A stretch of DNA of 33,315 bases from an uncultured Collinsella sp. (lineage in GTDB: Bacteria > Actinomycetota > Coriobacteriia > Coriobacteriales > Coriobacteriaceae). The position numbers were made by a program, and so were the translations under genes. Location of the stretch: the NCBI GenBank assembly GCA_934654515.1, contig CAKUGA010000012.1, positions 1 to 33,315 on the forward strand, read 5' to 3'. Shown piece by piece: positions 1 to 6,707 of the stretch. Position 1 is the stretch's first letter; the number at the start of each line of letters is the position of its first letter. Below the pieces are notes generated by a model. It was not told the origin of the DNA. It made no database searches and was given only the letters and a program-made list of their open reading frames with translations.

Positions 1-74
1 CCGTGGGCGATATTCTGACGGTCGAGTTTACCGATAGCTTCTGCTATGAGCTTATCGGTCATGTTGTGGAGTAG
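1..74 (+). CDS. rimO: RimO C-terminal end (ribosomal protein S12 methylthiotransferase), partial
   Basis: The open frame enters from the window edge (first full codon at base 3) and ends with TAG at 72-74. The 23 visible residues, starting VGDILTVEF and ending ELIGHVVE, resemble the last strand of a TRAM domain, the RNA-binding tail of RimO, which methylthiolates an aspartate of ribosomal protein S12. In many bacteria rimO lies directly upstream of pgsA and cinA, as here, and this context carries much of the call. The stop overlaps the ribosome binding site of the next gene, so the two are probably co-transcribed. Another TRAM-domain protein cannot be excluded from so short a piece. Confidence 0.65.
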   Translation, partial: VGDILTVEFTDSFCYELIGHVVE

Positions 75-83
75 GAGCGCGTT

Positions 84-722
84 GTGGCTAACGAGAGCAA
101 TAAGGAACTGACGAGTGTCTGGACGCCCGCCAATATCGTGACGTGTGTGCGCATCGTCTTTATCCCGGTGTTCATGATCGTGTCGGCGCTGTCTCACATG
201 AGCGTTGCCGGTACGGATTGGAGCACCTTCGACGGCCCGCTCGCCGCCGCAGCCTTCATTCTGTACGTCATCCTGTCGTGCACCGATAAAGTTGACGGCT
301 ATCTGGCGCGCTCGCGCAACGAGATTACCGACTTCGGTAAGTTCTTGGACCCCATCGCCGATAAGTTGCTCGTGTTCTCGGCCTTGCTGCTATTCTTGGA
401 CTTTGGCGCCGTGTCGGTTTGGTCCGTGTTCATCATCTTGTTCCGCGAGCTGCTGGTAAGCGCCCTTCGCATGGTTGCGAGTGCCGCCGGCGTGGTCGTT
501 GCGGCCGATAAGCTCGGCAAGTATAAGACGGCGACCACGATGGTCTCCATCTGCGGTTACCTGTGCGTTTTTGCGATGGCCGGCTTGCACCTTGGCCCGG
601 TGGCGCTGACGCTCGGCATCTACTCGGTGTCGCGCTTCTTGTACGCCGTTGCCGTTGTCTTGACCGTTATCTCGGGCGCCCAGTACTTCTGGAACTGCCG
701 CAAGATCGTCTTTTCGGTCTAG
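84..722 (+). CDS. pgsA: CDP-diacylglycerol--glycerol-3-phosphate 3-phosphatidyltransferase
   Basis: A 212-residue integral membrane enzyme expected to make phosphatidylglycerophosphate from CDP-diacylglycerol and glycerol-3-phosphate, the committed step to phosphatidylglycerol and cardiolipin. The CDP-alcohol phosphotransferase signature D-x2-D-G-x2-A-R-x8-G-x3-D-x3-D is complete (D68, D71, G72, A75, R76, G85, D89, D93). Several hydrophobic segments surround it. The start is GTG at 84, chosen because AGGAG at 73-77 sits 6 nt upstream. It follows rimO after 9 nt and precedes pncC, the usual order in actinobacteria and many firmicutes. A second family member is encoded at 21015-21719; this copy is the better candidate for true PgsA because of length and neighbourhood. 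Confidence 0.9.
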   Translation: MANESNKELTSVWTPANIVTCVRIVFIPVFMIVSALSHMSVAGTDWSTFDGPLAAAAFILYVILSCTDKVDGYLARSRNEITDFGKFLDPIADKLLVFSALLLFLDFGAVSVWSVFIILFRELLVSALRMVASAAGVVVAADKLGKYKTATTMVSICGYLCVFAMAGLHLGPVALTLGIYSVSRFLYAVAVVLTVISGAQYFWNCRKIVFSV

Positions 723-734
723 GTCCTGGTGGGT

Positions 735-1265
735 ATGACGGACTCTTTTGAGCAGATTTCCGCATATAACGAAGAGCTGGCGCGCGATATTGTCGAGCGT
801 GCGAGCGCTCGGGGCGTGACGGTTTCGACGGCTGAGTCGCTGACGGCGGGTATGATCGCCTCGACGATTGCCGATATCCCGGGCGCCTCGGCGGTGCTGC
901 GTGGCGGTGCTGTGACCTACTGCGATGAGATCAAGCATCGCGTTCTGGGCGTTGAGCGTGAGACGCTCGACCGCTATACCGCGGTGTCGCATCAGACCGC
1001 GCGCGAGATGGCGGCGGGTTCGCTGGAGCTGTATCAGAGCGATATTGCAGTGAGCGCAACGGGTTATGCCGGCCCCGGCGGCGGCACTGAGGACGATCCG
1101 GCTGGCACTTTCTATATTGGCTGGGCGTATCGCGCGGCTGATGGGGAAGTGCCGGTCGTGGACTCTGTGCGCTGCCACTATGAGGGCGACCGTTCGTGTG
1201 TTCGTGCCCATGCGGTCGCGGAGGCATTGGGACGCATTGCCCTTGTGCTCAACTATATGGAATAG
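735..1265 (+). CDS. pncC: CinA C-terminal domain / nicotinamide-nucleotide amidohydrolase PncC
   Basis: A stand-alone CinA C-terminal domain of 176 residues. This family deamidates nicotinamide mononucleotide to nicotinate mononucleotide in pyridine nucleotide salvage; some members are fused to an N-terminal CinA domain, which is absent here. Family motifs are visible: STAESLTAG (residues 31-39), the GGAVTYCDEIKHRVLGV block (58-73) and SATGYAGPGGG (107-117). The start is ambiguous: ATG 735 is preferred because the weak AGG at 721-723 is better spaced from it than from GTG 729, two codons upstream. It lies 12 nt after pgsA and ends just before a strong terminator. The classical cinA-recA order is kept, but recA has its own SOS promoter. 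Substrate is inferred from family. Confidence 0.85.
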   Translation: MTDSFEQISAYNEELARDIVERASARGVTVSTAESLTAGMIASTIADIPGASAVLRGGAVTYCDEIKHRVLGVERETLDRYTAVSHQTAREMAAGSLELYQSDIAVSATGYAGPGGGTEDDPAGTFYIGWAYRAADGEVPVVDSVRCHYEGDRSCVRAHAVAEALGRIALVLNYME

Positions 1266-1272
1266 ACGTGTT

Positions 1273-1300
1273 TTAAGGGGCCTTAGGGCCCCTTAATTGT
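1273..1300 (+). terminator. Intrinsic terminator after pncC
   Basis: A perfect 10-bp stem, TTAAGGGGCC (1273-1282) with GGCCCCTTAA (1287-1296), and a 4-nt loop TTAG. It starts 7 nt after the pncC stop. The 3' U tract is short (TTGT), and the A/T ends of the stem make it usable from either strand. It separates the rimO-pgsA-pncC unit from recA. Confidence 0.75.
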
Positions 1301-1370
1301 GGAGATAGGGACCTCTGACAAATTCAGCGTTTTTGCTGGTCATAGGTTTATTTTCGCCTTCCTTGCTTAT

Positions 1371-1431
1371 ATTTGGCCCTATGTGGTCAAGCATTTGGTC
1401 AGTATTTGGTCGGCGTTTGGTTGGGTTTTGG
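1371..1431 (+). repeat. Helically phased TTTGG direct repeats upstream of recA
   Basis: Five to six imperfect units follow one another: ATTTGGCCCT (1371), ATGTGGTCAAGC (1381), ATTTGGTCAGT (1393), ATTTGGTCGGC (1404), GTTTGGTTGGG (1415) and TTTTGG (1426). Unit lengths are 10, 12, 11, 11 and 11 nt, about one helical turn. They lie 33-93 nt upstream of the recA -35 box. No function is known to me. Confidence 0.6.
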
Positions 1432-1463
1432 AAAGACTGCCTGCATATGATTGGCCTGAACGG

Positions 1464-1492
1464 TTGACCACGAACAGCCGTTCGTTTATTAT
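1464..1492 (+). promoter_or_regulatory. recA promoter with nested LexA (SOS) box
   Basis: TTGACC (1464-1469) and TATTAT (1487-1492) are separated by 17 nt, a good vegetative promoter. The spacer contains CGAACAGCCGTTCG (1471-1484), a perfect match to the CGAAC-N4-GTTCG Cheo/LexA box of firmicutes and actinobacteria. A repressor bound there would cover both promoter elements. The recA ribosome binding site begins 15 nt after the -10. Confidence 0.88.
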
Positions 1493-1522
1493 CGATGCAG
1501 GTTGTTAAGAGGAGGGCTATTC

Positions 1523-2671
1523 ATGGCCAAGAATTCAGGTCCCGTACGTACCGTTCATGCACCCACGACGGGTAAAGAGCGCGAAGAGATGATCGCTACC
1601 ACCAAGGCTGAGATCGAGAAGAAGTTCGGTCAAGGCTCCATCATGAGGTATGGTGACGGCGGCCCTGAGCTTGAGGTCGAGGCCATCCCCACGGGCGCTC
1701 TGGCACTCGATGCCGCTCTGGGTATCGGCGGTGTGCCGCGCGGCCGTATCGTCGAGATTTACGGTCCTGAGTCCTCCGGTAAGACGACGCTTTCGCTCGA
1801 GATCCTGGCCGAGGCCCAGGCAATGGGTGGCGTGGTGGCATTTATTGATGCCGAGCACGCGCTCGATCCCACGTATGCCGCGCGCATTGGCGTGGATATC
1901 GACGAGGTACTGATTTCCCAGCCCGATACGGGTGAGCAGGCGCTCGAGATTGTTGACATGCTCGTGCGTTCCGGCGCCATCGATGCCATCGTCGTCGACT
2001 CCGTCGCCGCGCTGACCCCGCGTGCCGAGATCGAGGGAGAGATCGGCGATACCACGGTCGGCTTGCAAGCTCGCCTGATGAGCCAGGCGCTCCGCAAGCT
2101 TGCCGGCTCGCTGTCCAAGTCCAACACGACGTGCATCTTCATTAACCAGCTGCGTGAGAAGATCGGCGTCATGTTCGGCAACCCCGAGACCACGACGGGC
2201 GGCCGCGCTCTTAAGTTTTTCTCTTCGGTGCGTATCGACATTCGCCGCATCGATAGCATTAAGCTTAAGGATGAGGTTATCGGTAACCGCGTGCGCGCCA
2301 AGGTCGTTAAGAACAAGGTGGCAGCTCCGTTCCGTTCTGCTGAGTTTGACATTATGTACGGTACGGGCATCTCTAAGGAGGGCTCGATTCTGGACATGGC
2401 TGTCGAGTGCGGCATCTGCAAGAAGATGGGCTCCTGGTTTGCCTATGGCGAGGACAAGCTCGGCAACGGTCGCGAGGCCGCCAAGGGGTTCCTGCGCGAA
2501 CACCCCGATTGCGCCGACGAGATTGAGCATAAGGTCCGCCTTGCCTGCGGGCTTGAGTTTGACGACGATGCTCCATCCGAGGTCGAGCTGACCGATCAGC
2601 CTGCGTCTGAGGAGTTTGACGAGCTTTACGCCATCGATGGTTCCGCCATGCTCGATGATGACGACGAGTAG
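1523..2671 (+). CDS. recA: Recombinase RecA
   Basis: A 382-residue RecA, the ATP-dependent strand-exchange protein that also acts as co-protease for LexA. Visible motifs: Walker A GPESSGKT (81-88), Walker B ending VVDS (157-160), loop L1 region around residues 166-178, loop L2 [13 protein letters not shown] (215-227), and a strongly acidic C-terminus ending LDDDDE. The start ATG 1523 is chosen over an upstream in-frame TTG (1502) because AAGAGGAGGG (1507-1516) lies 6 nt before it and would fall inside the longer reading frame. The LexA box in its promoter shows SOS control. recX follows after 11 nt, so the pair probably shares a transcript. Confidence 0.97.
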   Translation: MAKNSGPVRTVHAPTTGKEREEMIATTKAEIEKKFGQGSIMRYGDGGPELEVEAIPTGALALDAALGIGGVPRGRIVEIYGPESSGKTTLSLEILAEAQAMGGVVAFIDAEHALDPTYAARIGVDIDEVLISQPDTGEQALEIVDMLVRSGAIDAIVVDSVAALTPRAEIEGEIGDTTVGLQARLMSQALRKLAGSLSKSNTTCIFINQLREKIGVMFGNPETTTGGRALKFFSSVRIDIRRIDSIKLKDEVIGNRVRAKVVKNKVAAPFRSAEFDIMYGTGISKEGSILDMAVECGICKKMGSWFAYGEDKLGNGREAAKGFLREHPDCADEIEHKVRLACGLEFDDDAPSEVELTDQPASEEFDELYAIDGSAMLDDDDE

Positions 2672-2682
2672 CGGTTACGCTC

Positions 2683-3375
2683 ATGTCGTATACGGTGACC
2701 GAGGCCACGGTCGTCTTTCCCGATAAGAAGGCGGCCTCCTCGTTCTCGAGCGGGTATGCGTCCAAAAAGCCTTGCGCACATATCGATTGTGAGCTTGAGG
2801 GCGGTTTTGAGCGGTCCATTTGGATTCCCGTGCGGGTCGCGCGGCTGTATGTCAAAAACCGCCCCGATCTTCCCTGTGATTGGGATAACTTTCGTGAGGC
2901 TGTGCAGCTCGTCGAGCGTAAATGTGCACTTACCATGGTGACTGAGATGTTATCGCGCCGCGACCATGCGACTGGTGAGGTCCGTGACAAGCTGGCTCGC
3001 TACGGCTTTCACCAACCCGCGATCGATTTCGCCGTCGAGCGCGCCACCGAGTATCACTTTTTAGATGAGAACCGCTTTTGCTCGTACTTTATCGAGGAAC
3101 GCAAGCGGCGCGGTTGGGGACAGCGTAAAATCGAGACCGAGCTCAAGCGCCGTCATGTCGTGCTCGATGACATTCCCGGTTATCCCGAGGATTATTTTGC
3201 CGTCGAAGACGATTTGGCGCGTGCGTCAGCCCTGCTCGCCAAGCGGCGTGTTCCAGAGACGCGCGGATTCGAAAAACTAGTTCGGTTGTTGATGGGCAAG
3301 GGCTTCTCGTATCACATCGCCGCCGATGCCGTTAAGGCACGTCTCGATGCCGAACGTGAGGAATGTGCGGTTTAG
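2683..3375 (+). CDS. recX: Regulatory protein RecX
   Basis: A 230-residue RecX-family protein, which binds RecA filaments and modulates their activity. The three-helix RecX repeats run from about residue 80 to 222, with recognisable blocks ALTMVTEMLSRRDHATGEV, YHFLDENRFCSYFIEERKRRGWG and LVRLLMGKGFSYHIAADAV. About 78 residues precede the first repeat; this segment (with FPDKKAASSF and a cluster of aromatic and basic residues) is longer than in many RecX proteins and I cannot assign it. No strong ribosome binding site precedes ATG 2683, which suggests translation coupled to recA 11 nt upstream and lower expression. It is followed by a terminator. Confidence 0.92.
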   Translation: MSYTVTEATVVFPDKKAASSFSSGYASKKPCAHIDCELEGGFERSIWIPVRVARLYVKNRPDLPCDWDNFREAVQLVERKCALTMVTEMLSRRDHATGEVRDKLARYGFHQPAIDFAVERATEYHFLDENRFCSYFIEERKRRGWGQRKIETELKRRHVVLDDIPGYPEDYFAVEDDLARASALLAKRRVPETRGFEKLVRLLMGKGFSYHIAADAVKARLDAEREECAV

Positions 3376-3389
3376 GCGTATGCGTTTTG

Positions 3390-3440
3390 TGGCCCTGCCG
3401 TTCACGGCGTTTTAGCCGCCGTGCTGGGGCCATTTATTTG
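3390..3440 (+). terminator. Intrinsic terminator after recX
   Basis: A two-part hairpin: outer arms TGGCCC (3390-3395) and GGGCCA (3427-3432), inner arms CACGGCG (3403-3409) and CGCCGTG (3417-3423) with loop TTTTAGC, followed by TTTATTTG. It begins 15 nt after the recX stop and immediately precedes the rny promoter, whose -35 box starts within the T-rich tail. Confidence 0.7.
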
Positions 3441-3466
3441 ACAGTTGTTGTGGTTCAACGTACGAT
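3438..3466 (+). promoter_or_regulatory. Promoter of the rny operon
   Basis: A consensus TTGACA (3438-3443), a 17-nt spacer and TACGAT (3461-3466; 4 of 6 consensus positions). Initiation would fall near 3473, giving an untranslated leader of about 160 nt before rny. It is the only strong promoter seen ahead of the six genes to 10305. Confidence 0.65.
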
Positions 3467-3571
3467 AAACACTGTCATTTGCTTTGTGATATGTGCTCAT
3501 CTGTGATGAGTTTGTTTATATGTTTATCTGTATCCGACCCGCATAAGCTGCGCCCATATTACTCAAATGTC

Positions 3572-3600
3572 GCGAGCCGTTCGTAAGGACGGTTCGCTTT
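3572..3600 (+). promoter_or_regulatory. Leader hairpin with T-tail upstream of rny (possible attenuator)
   Basis: GCGAGCCGT (3572-3580) pairs with ACGGTTCGC (3589-3597), 9 bp with one G-U, loop of 8 nt, followed by TTTGTTGTG. It lies inside the predicted rny leader, 35 nt before the start codon. The shape is that of a weak intrinsic terminator, so it could set read-through into the operon or act as an RNase-sensitive site. Function is inferred. Confidence 0.5.
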
Positions 3601-3632
3601 GTTGTGTAACGAATCCATAAAAAGGAGTGAGC

Positions 3633-5183
3633 ATGCCTATCATCGCAGCGCTCGTTGGCATCGTTTTGGGTGCCATCGCCGCCATTGCCTACATGCGCAC
3701 CGCCAAGCAGGGTAGTCTTCACGAGGCCGACGAAAAAATCCAGTCGGCACACGCACAGGCCGAGTCCCTGATCGGTGATGCCAAGCGTCAGGCCGAGACC
3801 CTCAAAAAAGAGGCTCTACTCGAGGCTAAAGAGGAGATCATCAAGAACAAGCAGGCCGCTGAGGCCGAGGACAAGCAGCGTAAGAACGAGATTCGTACGC
3901 TCGAGAACCGCGTGATGCAGCGCGAGGAATCCCTCGATCGCCGCAACGACGCTCTCGACAAGCGCGAGCATCAGCTGTCCAGCCAGGCCGGTCAGGTCGA
4001 GAAGCGCTCCCGTGAGCTCGAGGAGCTCTGCGCAAAGCAGACCTCCGAGCTCGAGCGTATCGCCGACCTTACCCGCGAGGACGCCCACAAGGAGCTCCTC
4101 GATAAGGTTCGCGGCGAGGTCACCCACGAGGCCGCCACGATCATTCGCGAGTCCGAGCAGCAGGTTCGCGCCGAGTGCCACAAGACCGCCCAGGAGATTC
4201 TGTCTCTGGCGATTCAGCGCTGCGCTGCCGACCATACTGCCGAGGTCACCGTTACCTCCGTGCACATTCCCTCTGATGACCTCAAGGGCCGTATCATCGG
4301 TCGCGAGGGTCGCAACATCCGGACCTTCGAGCAGGTTTCCGGCGTCAACCTCGTGATCGACGACACGCCCGAGACCGTCGTTCTTTCGAGCTTCGACCCG
4401 GTCCGTCGTGAGACCGCCCGTGTCGCCCTTGAGAACCTCATCGCCGACGGCCGCATTCACCCTGCCCGTATCGAGGAGATGTATCACAAGGCCGCCGACC
4501 TGGTTCAGCAGCGCGTGCGCGAGGCTGGCGAGCAGGCTGCCTTCGATACCGGCATCCACGACCTGCACCCCGAGATCGTTAAGACCCTTGGTGCCCTGCG
4601 CTACCGTACCTCGTTTGGTCAGAACGTGCTTCAGCACTCCCTCGAGGTCTCTGATCTGTGCGGCGTGATGGCTTCCGAGCTTGGCCTGGACGTTGTGACT
4701 GCCAAGCGCGCCGGCCTGCTGCATGACCTGGGCAAGGCAATCGACCATGACGTCGAGGGCCCGCATGCCGTCATCGGCGCCGAGCTGGCCCGCCGTTATG
4801 GCGAGAAGCCCGTTATCGTCCACGCTATCGAGGCTCACCATGCCGATGTCGACCCCAACACGGTGCTCGATGTCCTGGTACAGGCCGCCGATGCTGTCTC
4901 TGCCTCTCGCCCCGGTGCCCGTCGCGAGTCTGCCGAGAACTACATCAAGCGTCTTGAGAAGCTCGAGGAGATCGCCAACTCCCATGACGGCGTCGAGCGT
5001 ACCTATGCCATGCAGGCTGGTCGCGAGGTCCACGTCATGGTTCAGCCGGACAAGATCTCCGATGCCCAGTCCACGGTCCTGGCTCACGATATCGCCCATC
5101 AGATCGAGGAAGAGATGGAGTATCCCGGTCAGGTGCGCGTCGTCGTGATTCGCGAGAGCCGCGCTGTCGATATCGCTAAATAA
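3633..5183 (+). CDS. rny: Ribonuclease Y
   Basis: A 516-residue membrane-anchored endoribonuclease that starts bulk mRNA turnover. Architecture: one N-terminal transmembrane helix (about residues 2-21), a long charged coiled coil (about 25-200), a KH RNA-binding domain with [10 protein letters not shown] (219-228), and an HD hydrolase domain with LLHDLGKA (H364-D365). The length matches the family. ATG 3633 is chosen because AAAGGAG (3621-3627) sits 5 nt upstream; the in-frame GTG at 3627 overlaps that site. The next gene starts 1 nt after the stop, so translation is coupled. In clostridia and bacilli rny is likewise followed by spoVS; here an extra ATPase gene intervenes. Confidence 0.95.
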   Translation: MPIIAALVGIVLGAIAAIAYMRTAKQGSLHEADEKIQSAHAQAESLIGDAKRQAETLKKEALLEAKEEIIKNKQAAEAEDKQRKNEIRTLENRVMQREESLDRRNDALDKREHQLSSQAGQVEKRSRELEELCAKQTSELERIADLTREDAHKELLDKVRGEVTHEAATIIRESEQQVRAECHKTAQEILSLAIQRCAADHTAEVTVTSVHIPSDDLKGRIIGREGRNIRTFEQVSGVNLVIDDTPETVVLSSFDPVRRETARVALENLIADGRIHPARIEEMYHKAADLVQQRVREAGEQAAFDTGIHDLHPEIVKTLGALRYRTSFGQNVLQHSLEVSDLCGVMASELGLDVVTAKRAGLLHDLGKAIDHDVEGPHAVIGAELARRYGEKPVIVHAIEAHHADVDPNTVLDVLVQAADAVSASRPGARRESAENYIKRLEKLEEIANSHDGVERTYAMQAGREVHVMVQPDKISDAQSTVLAHDIAHQIEEEMEYPGQVRVVVIRESRAVDIAK

Positions 5184-5184
5184 C

Positions 5185-6270
5185 ATGAGCGACGCGAACG
5201 AGCTCATCTCATTTATCGCGTCGATGTCGGGGGAGGGCAACCTTCGCGTCGAGGAGAACCTTGGCGAGGGGTATGTCCGCCTCCGCGTTTCGGAGGCCGA
5301 GCGGCGCCAGGCAAAGCACGACATTCAGCATGTCGAGGATATCGTCATCGAAATGCTCCGTAATGCTCGCGATGCCGGCGCCGACAAGGTCTATCTCGCC
5401 ACGACCAAGGAAGACGGCGTCCGCACGCTTGTCTTTCTGGATAACGGTTCGGGCGTTCCGCAGGATATGCAAGAGCGAATCTTCGATGCCCGCGTTACCT
5501 CCAAGCTCGAGAGCATGAAGATGGACCGTTGGGGCGTTCACGGTCGTGGCATGGCATTGTTTTCGATCAAGCAGAACACCGATGAGGCCCGTGTGGTCAC
5601 GTCCGGTGTCGATCTTGGTTCAGCCTTTAAGGTGAGCGTCGCGGCCGACCGCCTCAGTGAGCGTGCCGATCAGTCCAGCTGGCCCCAGGCCGTCAAGGAT
5701 GAGGACGGACGTTATGTCTGTGCTCGCGGTCCGCATAATATTATTCGCGCTGCTTGTGAGTTTGCGCTCGAGGAGTTGCGTGGTTGCGATGTCTATCTTG
5801 GTTCTCCGTCGGAGATTGCCGCGACCCTTTATGCTCAAGCGTCAAGTCGGCTTGATGCGTCTCGTCTCCTGTTCATTGATGACGAGAGCGAGCTTCCGGT
5901 TGTCGATCGTTTAGGCCTTGCTTCCGATGCCGAGGACTTTATCCGTATCTGTTCGGGTTTGGGTCTTGAGATGTCCGAGCGCACGGCCCATCGCATTTTG
6001 GCAGGGCAGATTAAGCCCGTTCGCGGTGTGACCGCGCGTCTGCTGCGCGAGCGTGATTCGTCCTCGCATGCGCCGGCTCCTGTTGATCTCGCGAAGGATC
6101 GTCGCGGGCTACGTATTGCCAAGGATGACATGGCACAGTTTTCGCGTGCTGTGGAACGCGACTTTAATGACCTTGCTGCCCGGTACTATCTCAACCTTTG
6201 CGGTGACCCAAAGATTCGTGTTTCGCGTGATCGAATTACCGTGACCTTTGATCTTGCCAAAGAGGAATAG
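5185..6270 (+). CDS. GHKL-superfamily ATP-binding protein of unknown function
   Basis: A 361-residue protein whose first half is a GHKL (HATPase_c_3-like) ATP-binding fold. The N-box is EDIVIEMLRNARDAGA (E56, N60, D63), the G1 box DNGSGVP (D86, G88, G90) and the G2 box GVHGRGMALFSIK (117-129). There is no histidine-kinase dimerisation domain and no MutL, GyrB or Hsp90 C-terminal part that I recognise. The second half has a helical stretch around residues 245-285 and ends RDRITVTFDL, rich in basic residues. It is translationally coupled to rny (1-nt gap) and followed by spoVS, suggesting a role linked to RNA decay or to the SpoVS partner. That link is inference; fold assignment is solid. Confidence 0.75.
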   Translation: MSDANELISFIASMSGEGNLRVEENLGEGYVRLRVSEAERRQAKHDIQHVEDIVIEMLRNARDAGADKVYLATTKEDGVRTLVFLDNGSGVPQDMQERIFDARVTSKLESMKMDRWGVHGRGMALFSIKQNTDEARVVTSGVDLGSAFKVSVAADRLSERADQSSWPQAVKDEDGRYVCARGPHNIIRAACEFALEELRGCDVYLGSPSEIAATLYAQASSRLDASRLLFIDDESELPVVDRLGLASDAEDFIRICSGLGLEMSERTAHRILAGQIKPVRGVTARLLRERDSSSHAPAPVDLAKDRRGLRIAKDDMAQFSRAVERDFNDLAARYYLNLCGDPKIRVSRDRITVTFDLAKEE

Positions 6271-6277
6271 TGCCTTT

Positions 6278-6328
6278 ACCGAGTCCACTCGGTACGATAC
6301 AGTTATTGCAGTTAAAACGTACTTTTAA
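6278..6328. promoter_or_regulatory. Paired inverted repeats between the GHKL ATPase gene and spoVS
   Basis: Two palindromes fill the 74-nt gap: ACCGAGT-CC-ACTCGGT (6278-6293, perfect 7-bp arms) and TTAAAA-N5-TTTTAA (6312-6328). TACGAT at 6293-6298, like the rny -10, follows the first. No good -35 is seen, so it could be an operator, a weak internal promoter or an mRNA processing hairpin. Confidence 0.4.
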
Positions 6329-6344
6329 ATGCAGGAGTTTCTTC

Positions 6345-6662
6345 ATGGATTGCCTGAAGGTATCAAGCAAATCATCGCCCGCGTCCGTTGCCGGCGCCAT
6401 CGCCGGTATGGTCAAGGATGGTGTACCCGTCAACATCCAGTGTGTCGGCGCCGGTGCCGTCAACCAGGCCATTAAGGCCGTTGCTATCGCGCGCGGTTTT
6501 TTGATTCCAACTGGTTTTGATATTTCCTGCGCGCCCGTGTTCTCCGACATCCTCATTAACGGGGAGTCGCGCACGGCCATCCGCCTTTCTATCTATGTTC
6601 ACCAGATCAATCGAGCTGCTATGGATAACGTCGTCATGGATGATGTTAAGCCTGTGGCATAG
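6345..6662 (+). CDS. spoVS: SpoVS-family protein
   Basis: A 105-residue protein of the stage V sporulation protein S family, small Alba-like proteins presumed to bind nucleic acid. The core matches the family along its length: LKVSSKSSPASVAGAIAGMV (4-23), VGAGAVNQAIKAVAIARGF (34-52) and the distal block with INGESRTAIRLSI (71-83). The last 20 residues (QINRAAMDNVVMDDVKPVA) extend beyond the usual 86. ATG 6345 is chosen because AGGAG (6333-6337) lies 7 nt upstream and the conserved core starts there; an in-frame GTG at 6270 has no family support. Coriobacteria are not known to sporulate, so its role here is not spore coat assembly; position after rny points to RNA metabolism or gene regulation. 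Confidence 0.9.
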   Translation: MDCLKVSSKSSPASVAGAIAGMVKDGVPVNIQCVGAGAVNQAIKAVAIARGFLIPTGFDISCAPVFSDILINGESRTAIRLSIYVHQINRAAMDNVVMDDVKPVA

Positions 6663-6707
6663 CTTCTGCTTGCCTCGTTTCGCTCCCCATCGTTAGGACT
6701 TATGCAC

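Noticed and set aside
1299..1508. 69-codon open frame between pncC and recA
   Set aside because: It lies over the phased repeats and the SOS promoter, has no ribosome binding site and no family resemblance.
3816..5324. 502-codon open frame on the - strand inside rny
   Set aside because: Mirror of the rny codon pattern (leucine/glycine/aspartate-rich), no ribosome binding site or domains; rny is certain.
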